Source: Paracoccaceae bacterium (GTDB lineage Bacteria; Pseudomonadota; Alphaproteobacteria; Rhodobacterales; Rhodobacteraceae). From it: 11,985 bases of DNA. Under the pieces are notes generated by a model. That model did not search any database, was not told the DNA's origin, and worked only from the letters and a program-made list of their open reading frames with translations. The DNA lies in assembly GCA_030625695.1 (NCBI GenBank), contig DAOUQK010000073.1, positions 1-11,985 on the forward strand. The letters are read 5' to 3'. Below are positions 1-6,125 of the stretch, one piece after another (position 1 is the stretch's first letter; the number at the start of each line of letters is the position of its first letter). The translations under genes and the position numbers were made by a program.

Positions 1-39
1 TTGTGTCGTGCTTTGGATCTGGACCCCGGCGATGCCTGA
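1..39 (+). CDS. C-terminal tail of an unidentified upstream gene (partial)
   Basis: The first reading frame is open from base 1 and ends LCRALDLDPGDA followed by TGA at 37-39. The ATG of the following glycosyltransferase lies at 32, so the two would overlap by 8 bases (ATGCCTGA), a common arrangement for translationally coupled genes. Only 12 residues are visible, so no function can be assigned. That it is a real gene end is inferred from the overlap geometry alone; the frame could also be open by chance. Confidence 0.35.
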   Translation: MCRALDLDPGDA

Positions 40-1069
40 GCTTTTCGTCACCAATTTCAACCGCAATTTCACCGGAGTCTCGGCCACCGCCGCCAATGTG
101 ATCCGCCAACAGATCAAATCCCACGATCTGGCCCTGATCGGTCACCCCCTGCCCGGTTGTCCCGATCCCATCTCTGTTGCAACGGCACGCGCCTTGTCGC
201 GCACGCCCCAGGAGGGGCGTGAGTTTGTCATCTGGCATGTGCGCCGAAACCCGGAAATGCGTGCAGCAATATGGGCGCGGGATGTGTTGCGTCTGCCGGT
301 GCGGATTGTGTTTACGTCGGCGGCGTTACGGTATCATTCCGCCTATCCCCGTTGGCTGATTTCCCGAATGGATGCGGTGATTGCCACCACCGAACATGCG
401 GCCGAATATGTCCCGCATGTGCGCGCCGTGGTGCCGCACGGGGTTGATACGGATATGTTTTGCCCCAGCCGGAACCGGTCTGGCGACTGGATCAAACAAG
501 GTTTTGGGGGCTTGCGAGGCATTGCCACCATCGGGCGGATCAGACCGGAAAAGGGCAGTGATCTGTTTGTCGAGGCGATGCTGAAGCTGTTGCCACAACA
601 CCCCGATTGCGTAGCACTTTTGATCGGCAAAGCCACGGCCAAGCACCAGGGCTTTCTGCAAGGGTTGAAGGACAAGGCGCGCGCCGCTGGCCTGGCCGAC
701 CGGCTGCTGTTTCCCGGTGAACTACCGCCGCAGGACCTGCCCGCGCTGATGCGCGCGCTTTCTTTGGTAGTGCAATTGCCCCGATACGAAGGCTATGGCA
801 TGGCCCCGCTTGAAGGCATGGCCAGTGCGGTGCCATTTATCGGCAGCGAAGCCGGTTATTACCAGGCGTTTTCGGCGCAGGGCAAAAGTGGTGTGATTGT
901 TGCGCAAGAGGCGGCGGCGCAGGCCGCAGAGGCAGCCCACGCTTTGCTTTCAGATGCTAACCGTCTGGCCGCTATGGGCGCATCGGCCCGGGACATCGCG
1001 CAACATTCCTTTAGCGCCGCAATCGAAGCGGCAGGAATTGAGACGGTTTACCAACAATTGCAGCCGTAG
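32..1069 (+). CDS. lpcC: LpcC-like family 4 glycosyltransferase (LPS core)
   Basis: A 345-residue GT-B fold glycosyltransferase of family GT4, resembling LpcC, the mannosyltransferase that adds a sugar to the lipopolysaccharide inner core in rhizobia; it would act at the cytoplasmic face of the inner membrane. The N-terminal half carries the block WHVRRNPEM (69-76) followed by IVFTSAA (92-98) and SRMDAVIATT (111-120), which I recall as characteristic of LpcC proteins. The C-terminal donor-binding domain has GRIRPEKG (168-175) and the GT4 E-x7-E motif at E253/E261 (YEGYGMAPLEG). I chose ATG at 32 over an in-frame GTG at 8 because homologs begin near MPELFVTNFN and because ATG 32 overlaps the preceding stop. 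The stop codon TAG (1067-1069) lies inside a palindromic repeat. Sugar and acceptor specificity are inferred from family resemblance only. Confidence 0.85.
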   Translation: MPELFVTNFNRNFTGVSATAANVIRQQIKSHDLALIGHPLPGCPDPISVATARALSRTPQEGREFVIWHVRRNPEMRAAIWARDVLRLPVRIVFTSAALRYHSAYPRWLISRMDAVIATTEHAAEYVPHVRAVVPHGVDTDMFCPSRNRSGDWIKQGFGGLRGIATIGRIRPEKGSDLFVEAMLKLLPQHPDCVALLIGKATAKHQGFLQGLKDKARAAGLADRLLFPGELPPQDLPALMRALSLVVQLPRYEGYGMAPLEGMASAVPFIGSEAGYYQAFSAQGKSGVIVAQEAAAQAAEAAHALLSDANRLAAMGASARDIAQHSFSAAIEAAGIETVYQQLQP

Positions 1070-1130
1070 GGCGGGGTTCACCCCGCCTTTGCCCAAAGGG
1101 CCGGCGGGGTGAAACTCCGCGCCTTACGCC
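1064..1130. repeat. Palindromic repeat pair 1 (degenerate inverted pair)
   Basis: The left copy (1064-1087) contains GTAGGGCGGGG-TTCA-CCCCGCC, itself able to fold. The right copy (1103-1130), in opposite orientation, is a diverged version that shares the GGCGGGGTGAA end and the TTACGCC end but differs between them. It sits between convergent genes: the left copy holds the stop codon of the glycosyltransferase and the right copy holds the stop (TAA, 1126-1124) of the minus-strand amidohydrolase. A folded pair could end transcription from both sides, although no T-run follows, so a REP/BIME-like role in mRNA 3'-end protection is as likely. Confidence 0.8.
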
Positions 1131-2287
1131 GCTGGCATCCGCTGTTCGACAATGCCGGCCCACCAGGAACAGCCCGCCGGAATCGCCTCGTCGTTGAAGT
1201 TGTATTCCGGGTGATGCACCATCGCGCCTTCGCCATTGCCCACCAGGATATAGGCGCCGGGACGTTCCTCGAGCATATAGGCAAAATCCTCGCCGCCCAT
1301 GACCAGATCGGCGTGATCGCAATCGCCGGAAACCGCGCGCGCGACATCAGCGGCAAATTCGGTTTGTTCCTCGTGGTTGACCATCGCCGGATAGCCCCGG
1401 TGATACGTTACATCCGCCGTGCCACCAAAGGTCACGGCAACCCCGGCGCAAATCTCTTTGATGCGTTTCTCGGCCAGTGCCCGCATGTCTTTGCTCATGG
1501 TGCGCACCGTGCCCTTTAGGCGAGCAGACTGAGGTATCACATTGAAAGCATTGGAAGATGTTTCAAACGAGGTCACAGAAACAACCATCTGATCCACCGG
1601 ATTGGCATTGCGCGAGGCAATGGTTTGCAACGCCATTACGGCCTGTGCTGCCATCACTGTGGTATCGACCGTGTTGTGCGGCATCGCCGCATGGCCACCC
1701 AGCCCCTCGAGCGTGATATCAAACTGATCGGTCGCGGCAAAAAACGCACCCGAACGGATGCCGAATGTGCCCACGGCCTGGCCCGGCCAATTGTGCATGC
1801 CGTACACTTCCTGAATGCCCCATTTATCCATCAACCCGTCGTCGCACATTTCTTTGCCGCCGCCGCCGCCCTCTTCGGCAGGCTGAAAAATGATCACCGC
1901 CGTGCCATCAAAATTGCGTGTCTCAGCCAGATATTTCGCCGCCCCGAGCAGCATCGCCGTATGCCCGTCGTGGCCACAAGCATGCATCGCGCCCGGAGTC
2001 TTTGAGGAATATTCCAACCCCGTCGCCTCGAGAATCGGTAATGCATCCATGTCGGCGCGCAAACCTATGACTTTGCCGGATTTATTCGTCTTGCCTTTGA
2101 TCACCGCGACCACGCCGGTACGGCCAATCCCGGTTGTCACATCGTCACAGCCAAACGCCTTCAGCTTGTCCGCCACCAGCGCGCTGGTGCGGTGAGTGTC
2201 AAACAGCAACTCGGGGTTTTCATGCATATCGCGTCGCCATTCGGTGATTTCGGGCAGCATTTCGGCAAATCGGTTTTTCACGGGCAT
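1124..2287 (-). CDS. M20D amidohydrolase (hippurate hydrolase-like)
   Basis: A 387-residue cytoplasmic metallo-amidohydrolase of peptidase family M20, subfamily D, which cleaves N-acyl amino acids (hippurate, N-acetyl or indole-acetyl conjugates) to a free amino acid and an acid. The metal-site motifs are intact: HACGHDGHT at 102-110 (C104, H106), the catalytic/metal pair E138-E139 in QPAEEG, H165 in GMHNWPG, and H358-H359 in HHPEYNFND. GGEDFAYML (331-339) is also typical. The dimerisation domain occupies roughly 180-290. Length is normal for the family. ATG at 2287 follows a good ribosome-binding site, AAAGGAGA, about 10 bases upstream. It is the last gene of the minus-strand peptide-transporter operon and is bracketed by two inverted palindrome pairs, so it may be partly insulated from upstream transcription. 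The exact acyl group and amino acid hydrolysed are unknown. Confidence 0.9.
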   Translation of the reverse strand: MPVKNRFAEMLPEITEWRRDMHENPELLFDTHRTSALVADKLKAFGCDDVTTGIGRTGVVAVIKGKTNKSGKVIGLRADMDALPILEATGLEYSSKTPGAMHACGHDGHTAMLLGAAKYLAETRNFDGTAVIIFQPAEEGGGGGKEMCDDGLMDKWGIQEVYGMHNWPGQAVGTFGIRSGAFFAATDQFDITLEGLGGHAAMPHNTVDTTVMAAQAVMALQTIASRNANPVDQMVVSVTSFETSSNAFNVIPQSARLKGTVRTMSKDMRALAEKRIKEICAGVAVTFGGTADVTYHRGYPAMVNHEEQTEFAADVARAVSGDCDHADLVMGGEDFAYMLEERPGAYILVGNGEGAMVHHPEYNFNDEAIPAGCSWWAGIVEQRMPAA

Positions 2288-2318
2288 TTTGAGGGGGTCT
2301 CCTTTAGGGATTTCGTGA

Positions 2319-2383
2319 GGCGTAGGGCGGGGTTCACCCCGCCGTTATTTTAGGGGCCGGCGGGGTGAACCCCGCCCTACGCC
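2319..2383. repeat. Palindromic repeat pair 2 (perfect 25-base inverted pair)
   Basis: Two 25-base copies at 2319-2343 and 2359-2383 are exact reverse complements of each other, separated by a 15-base spacer. Each copy also contains the self-complementary core (GGCGGGG-TTCA-CCCCGCC in the left copy), so the DNA can form either two small hairpins or one long one. The pair lies between the end of the truncated M20 gene and the ribosome-binding site of the intact M20 gene. The right copy supplies the TAG stop (2379-2377) of the truncated gene. Same family as the elements at 1064-1130 and 9987-10012. Confidence 0.92.
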
Positions 2384-2847
2384 GCTTTCATACGTTGTTC
2401 TATCAGTTCCGCAAACCAGCGACAGCCTGCCGGGATGATATCATCGTTAAAATTATACTCAGGGTGGTGCAACCCGGCAGAATCGCCGTTGCCCAGCAGG
2501 ATAAACGCGCCCGGACGCTCGTTCAGCATGAACGAGAAATCCTCGGCGCAGCCGCCTGATATGTCCTGCGCCACTTTGGCGGCAAATTCAGTCTGTTCGG
2601 GCGCGTTGACCGTGACCGGCACGCCCTTTTCGTAGTCGATTTCGGCTGATCCGCCACAAGCAGCTGCAATATGGTTAACGATCTCGCTCAGGCGCCGCTC
2701 GATCATCGCCCGGAGCTCTTCCGAATGCGCCAGCATCAGGCTTGGACAAATGGCAAACTGCCCCGGTGGAAGGCCTGGCGCGTTGTGCAGCGCATAGACC
2801 TCCTGAATGCCCCACCGTTCCATAAACCGACGGTTTTTGATCGGCAT
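2377..2847 (-). pseudogene. M20D amidohydrolase remnant with three in-frame deletions
   Basis: A 156-residue open frame that aligns to the neighbouring 387-residue amidohydrolase in separate pieces. Residues 1-6 (MPIKNR) match its start. Residues 9-35 match about 153-179 (MERWGIQEVYALHNAPG against MDKWGIQEVYGMHNWPG). Residues 42-100 match about 265-323, and 101-156 match about 332-387 (ending HHPEYNFND and EQRMKAA). Roughly 145, 80 and 8 residues are missing at the three junctions. The HACGHDGHT metal motif, the catalytic EE pair and most of the dimerisation domain are gone, so hydrolase activity is very unlikely; H21 and H127-H128 remain. The reading frame, ATG and an AAAGGAA ribosome-binding site survive, and the start lies one base after the stop of the upstream argE-like gene (TAACATG), so it is probably still translated. 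It is best described as a decaying tandem paralog; a small retained protein with a non-catalytic role cannot be excluded. Confidence 0.8.
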
Positions 2848-2848
2848 G

Positions 2849-4015
2849 TTACGATTCCTTTAGACGAGTAATCAGGGTTTTCATAAACTTATGCCCCGCT
2901 TCAAACTCTGAAATCTCAATGTATTCATTTGGTTGGTGGGCCTGGTTAATGCTGCCGGGGCCGCAGACAACGGCGGAATAGCCCGCCGACTGAAACTGTC
3001 CGCCTTCGGTGCCATAGCTGACCACATGGGTGCCATTGTCGCCGGTGATGGCGCGCGCCAGGGCCTCGGCCTCGCCGTCTTCTTCCGGGCGCAGGCCGGG
3101 GACGCCGAACAATGGTTCCAGTTCGATGCCGGAATCGGGGTGGATTTTGCGCATATTGGCCTCGATCCGACGCACTTCGGCGACGAATCTGGCATCCCAA
3201 TCGGCAGGGTTTTCGCCGGGGACAACCCGCATTTCAAAATCCAGAACACAGTTCTTGGCGGTAATATTGCGGGCCGTGCCGCCACTGATATTGCCCACAT
3301 GCAAGGTGGTGAACGGCGGGTTAAACATAGCCGCGAGGGTTTCAGGCTTTTTGCTTTGAATTTCGGCGTTTGTGCGGTTTACCCATTCCAGAATCCGCCC
3401 CGCCTCAAGGATTGCACTGACGCCGGTGGGCAAAAGCGATGAATGCACTTCAAAACCAGTGATATGCACCACATAGCCCTGCCCGCCTTTGTGCGCCGTC
3501 ACCGCCTGCATGTTGGATGGCTCGCCGACAATTACCGCCGAGCCTTTGGGCAAAATCGGTTGCATCGCCCGGATCATCGGCGGCGCGCCGGTACAACCGA
3601 CTTCTTCGTCATAACTTAGCGCCAATTGCAGCGGGCGTTTCAATTCCTGTTTCGAGGCCGCGACCAGGGCCCAGATCGCAAGCGCGTCATAGCCTTTCAT
3701 GTCGCAGGTGCCGCGGCCAAAGTATTTGCCATCCTTTTCAACAACTTCAAAGGGGTCACTGTCCCATGGCTGGCCGTCAATTGGCACCACGTCAGTGTGG
3801 CCGGACAGAACCACAGCGCCTTCTTCCCAGGGGCCGGTATGGGCAAACAACGCCGCCTTTTCACCTTCGTCATGATAGTGGCGGTACGCCTTTATCCCAT
3901 GATCTGACAGGTAAGTTTCCACCCAATCAACCAATGGCAGGTTGGTGTCGCGGCTGACTGTCGGGAAAGACACCAGCTTTTGCATGATTTGCAATGGGGT
4001 TAATTGTTCGGGCAT
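2849..4015 (-). CDS. argE: ArgE-like M20 deacetylase (acetylornithine deacetylase family)
   Basis: A 388-residue zinc hydrolase of the M20A ArgE/DapE family; ArgE removes the acetyl group from N-acetylornithine in the cytoplasm. Expected residues are present: H73 and D75 in SGHTDVVP, D105 in GTCDMKG, catalytic E137 and metal ligand E138 in DEEVGCTG, E165 in GEPS, the lid-domain H191, and H360 in INQAHQPNEY. YGTEGGQFQ (334-341) is typical of ArgE rather than DapE. I place the start at ATG 4015 (MPEQLTPLQI); the frame stays open upstream to 4096, but that extension lies inside the ATPase gene and has no family similarity. The ATPase stop and this ATG are separated by one base (TGATATG) with no strong ribosome-binding site, suggesting translational coupling. 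Its place in a peptide-transporter operon suggests a catabolic role on an imported N-acyl amino acid or dipeptide rather than arginine biosynthesis. The symbol is a family name, not proof of substrate. Confidence 0.88.
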   Translation of the reverse strand: MPEQLTPLQIMQKLVSFPTVSRDTNLPLVDWVETYLSDHGIKAYRHYHDEGEKAALFAHTGPWEEGAVVLSGHTDVVPIDGQPWDSDPFEVVEKDGKYFGRGTCDMKGYDALAIWALVAASKQELKRPLQLALSYDEEVGCTGAPPMIRAMQPILPKGSAVIVGEPSNMQAVTAHKGGQGYVVHITGFEVHSSLLPTGVSAILEAGRILEWVNRTNAEIQSKKPETLAAMFNPPFTTLHVGNISGGTARNITAKNCVLDFEMRVVPGENPADWDARFVAEVRRIEANMRKIHPDSGIELEPLFGVPGLRPEEDGEAEALARAITGDNGTHVVSYGTEGGQFQSAGYSAVVCGPGSINQAHQPNEYIEISEFEAGHKFMKTLITRLKES

Positions 4016-4016
4016 A

Positions 4017-5840
4017 TCAGTATCCGCTGTCAGAGGTGAGGACGAAATGACCCGGTTCGACTTCGTTATAGACCGACGGTTCGGGCACATAGTCAATTGG
4101 ATGAATTGGTGATGGTATCGGTTTGAAATTAAGGTCTTTTTCCGATTTTCGTTTACGGGGATCAGCGATCGGGACCGCCTTCATCAAAGCCTGCGTATAG
4201 GGGTGTTGTGGGTTCTCGAACACCCGCGCGCGCGGGCCAAGTTCGACGATACGGCCCAGATACATCACCCCCACATTATGGCTGACCCGTTCAACCACGG
4301 CCATATCGTGGCTGATAAACAGATAAGACAGCCCCAGATCGGCCTGCAATTCCATCATCAGGTTCAGCACCTGCGCCTGAACCGAAACGTCCAGCGCCGA
4401 CACCGCCTCGTCGGCGATGATTAGCTTGGGGTTCAGCGCCAGGGCGCGGGCGATGGCGATACGTTGACGCTGACCGCCGGACATTTCGTGTGGATAGCGG
4501 CGCATGAAAGAACGCGGCAGTTCGACGCGGTCAAACAGCATCGCCACCCGGTCATCGAGTTCGGAACCGGACGCGGTATTGAAATTGCGCATCGGTTCGG
4601 CCACCTGATCCGATAGCATCATTTGCGGGTTGAGCGACGCAAACGGGTCCTGAAAAATCATCTGCATGTCGCGCCGCGCCTCGCGCAGCTCTTCCGGGGG
4701 AAGTTGCATGATGTTGACGCCGTCGATTTCAATCTCGCCCGCAACCGGTTCGACCAGACGCAGGATTGATCGGCCTGCCGAGGATTTACCACAGCCTGAT
4801 TCCCCAACAAGACTAAGGGTTTGGCCCTTGTTAACGTTGAACGACACATCTTCGACAGCATGCACGTTGGCGACCGTACGGCGAAAGAATCCGCCGGTGA
4901 CAGGGAACCGCGTGGTCAGGCCTTTGACGCGCAGCAGTACTTCGTCTGTGCCCAGGATTGGCTCGATCTTTTGACCTTCCACGCCGAACAGTTTCATCGG
5001 TTCCGGCACGGGTTTGCCGCGCATTTCACCAAGTTTCGGCACAGCCGCCAGCAGGGCCTGCGTATAGGCGTGCTTTGGGTTCTCAAAAATCTCTTCGACG
5101 GTGCCCTCTTCGACCTTATTGCCGCGGAACATCACCACCACCCGGTCGGCCATCTGTGCCACCACGGCCATGTCGTGGGTGATGAACATAACGGCCGTGC
5201 CGGTATCGCGCTTCAAACGGTCCATCAGCGCCAGAATTTCGGCCTGAATGGTCACGTCCAACGCCGTGGTCGGCTCATCCGCGATCAACAGGCGCGGCTC
5301 GCAGGCCATCGCCATCGCGATCACCACCCGTTGGCGCATACCACCGGACAATTCATGCGGAAATTGCGCCAGACGCCGCTCGGGTTCGGGAATGCGTACT
5401 TCGCGTAACAGTTCAATTGCGCGCGCTTCCGCCTTGGATTTGCTTAGTTTTTTGTGAACCCGCAGGCCTTCTGTCAACTGGCGACCAACCGTGAACACTG
5501 GGTTCAAAGCGGTCATCGGTTCCTGAAAGATCATGCCAATTTCGTTGCCGCGTATGTGGCGCATCAGGTCCGCATCGGCGGTTGCCAGATCCATTTGGCC
5601 GCCGTCCAGCCGGTCAAACATCAACTGACCCCGGGTGATATCGCCGCCGCCGTATTCAACCAGCCGCATCAAAGACAAGGATGACACCGATTTGCCGGAG
5701 CCTGATTCGCCCACCACACAGACGGTTTCACCGGGGTAAATCTCAAACGAAACGTCCTCGACCCCCGTTACCGGCCCGTCTTTGGTCTGAAATTCAACCC
5801 GTAGTCCTTTGATCTGAGCAATCGGTTGTTGGTCCAGCAC
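4017..5840 (-). CDS. Fused dipeptide/oligopeptide ABC transporter ATPase (DppD-DppF type)
   Basis: A 607-residue cytoplasmic protein with two complete ABC ATPase domains, equivalent to DppD and DppF joined in one chain, the architecture of E. coli GsiA. Domain 1: Walker A GESGSGKS 44-51, Q-loop Q106, signature LSGGMRQR 164-171, Walker B LLIADEP with E189, switch H222. Domain 2: Walker A GESGCGKS 346-353, Q397, signature MSGGQRQR 453-460, Walker B LIIADEA with E478, switch H511. Both sites look catalytically complete. Each domain is followed by the peptide-importer C-terminal segment (ENPKHAYTQALLAAVP 253-268; ENPQHPYTQALMKAVP 542-557). The start is GTG at 5840, preceded by AAGGGGG seven bases upstream. 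It is first in the minus-strand operon and divergent from the binding-protein and permease genes, which supply the rest of the importer. The substrate class is inferred. Confidence 0.93.
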   Translation of the reverse strand: MLDQQPIAQIKGLRVEFQTKDGPVTGVEDVSFEIYPGETVCVVGESGSGKSVSSLSLMRLVEYGGGDITRGQLMFDRLDGGQMDLATADADLMRHIRGNEIGMIFQEPMTALNPVFTVGRQLTEGLRVHKKLSKSKAEARAIELLREVRIPEPERRLAQFPHELSGGMRQRVVIAMAMACEPRLLIADEPTTALDVTIQAEILALMDRLKRDTGTAVMFITHDMAVVAQMADRVVVMFRGNKVEEGTVEEIFENPKHAYTQALLAAVPKLGEMRGKPVPEPMKLFGVEGQKIEPILGTDEVLLRVKGLTTRFPVTGGFFRRTVANVHAVEDVSFNVNKGQTLSLVGESGCGKSSAGRSILRLVEPVAGEIEIDGVNIMQLPPEELREARRDMQMIFQDPFASLNPQMMLSDQVAEPMRNFNTASGSELDDRVAMLFDRVELPRSFMRRYPHEMSGGQRQRIAIARALALNPKLIIADEAVSALDVSVQAQVLNLMMELQADLGLSYLFISHDMAVVERVSHNVGVMYLGRIVELGPRARVFENPQHPYTQALMKAVPIADPRKRKSEKDLNFKPIPSPIHPIDYVPEPSVYNEVEPGHFVLTSDSGY

Positions 5841-5905
5841 AGCAAATCCCCCTTAGGTATTCTTGCCAGACGCTACGGTGATGTCGCCGGCCGTGTCAAA
5901 CGGAC

Positions 5906-5924
5906 ATGTCAAACCCGCTGACAT
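5906..5924. promoter_or_regulatory. Operator-like inverted repeat ATGTCA-N7-TGACAT
   Basis: Two perfect 6-base arms flank a 7-base spacer, giving a 19-base dyad of the size bound by dimeric bacterial repressors. It overlaps a direct repeat, TGTCAAAC at 5894-5901 and 5907-5914, and an 8-base palindrome, GACATGTC at 5903-5910. It lies about 65 bases upstream of the ATPase start and about 200 upstream of the binding-protein start, a sensible place for control of both. No regulator gene is in the window. Dyads this short can occur by chance. Confidence 0.3.
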
Positions 5925-6094
5925 ATTTTCCCTTGGTAAGGCTTGCATTTTTCTCAAACTCTGCTTCGATAGCAGGCATGAAGTTTCGGGGGGAGAAACT
6001 GCAGACTGGGAAACCTACCATTGCCGTTTAGTTACAATGCCTTCCTCTTGGGACTTGCAAAAAACCACAACTGCTATGTCAGCGGTAACAATAA

Positions 6095-6120
6095 GGCACA
6101 ACATGTGCCCAACAAGGAGT
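6095..6120 (+). promoter_or_regulatory. Small hairpin and strong ribosome-binding site before the binding-protein gene
   Basis: GGCACA (6095-6100), a three-base loop, then TGTGCC (6104-6109) form a perfect 6-base-pair stem. Four bases later comes AAGGAGT (6114-6120), five bases before ATG 6126, an excellent ribosome-binding site in keeping with the high expression expected of a periplasmic binding protein. The hairpin may help keep the site unstructured, or may simply be a protein-binding dyad. The ribosome-binding site is clear; the hairpin role is inference. Confidence 0.5.
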
Positions 6121-6125
6121 GAGAA

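Larger units (their letters stand above)
5841..6125. promoter_or_regulatory. Divergent promoter/leader region of the two transporter operons
   Basis: These 285 bases separate the GTG of the ATPase gene (minus) from the ATG of the binding-protein gene (plus), so both operon promoters should lie here. Composition is more AT-rich than the flanking genes. I do not see a convincing pair of -35/-10 boxes; TTGCAT (5943-5948) with TCGATA (5966-5971) at 17-base spacing is a weak plus-strand candidate. Two dyads stand out and are listed separately. An open frame from TTG 5863 to 6129 runs through the region but looks non-coding. Confidence 0.6.

Noticed and set aside
1064..1130. Palindrome pairs considered as a transposon end or attachment site.
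   Set aside because: There is no transposase, no target-site duplication and no tRNA gene nearby, and the same element recurs singly at 9987-10012. A REP-like repeat family explains it better.
4821..5408. 195-codon plus-strand open frame opposite the fused ATPase gene.
   Set aside because: It is the antisense shadow of highly conserved ABC ATPase motifs; the His/Gln-rich translation has no family features.
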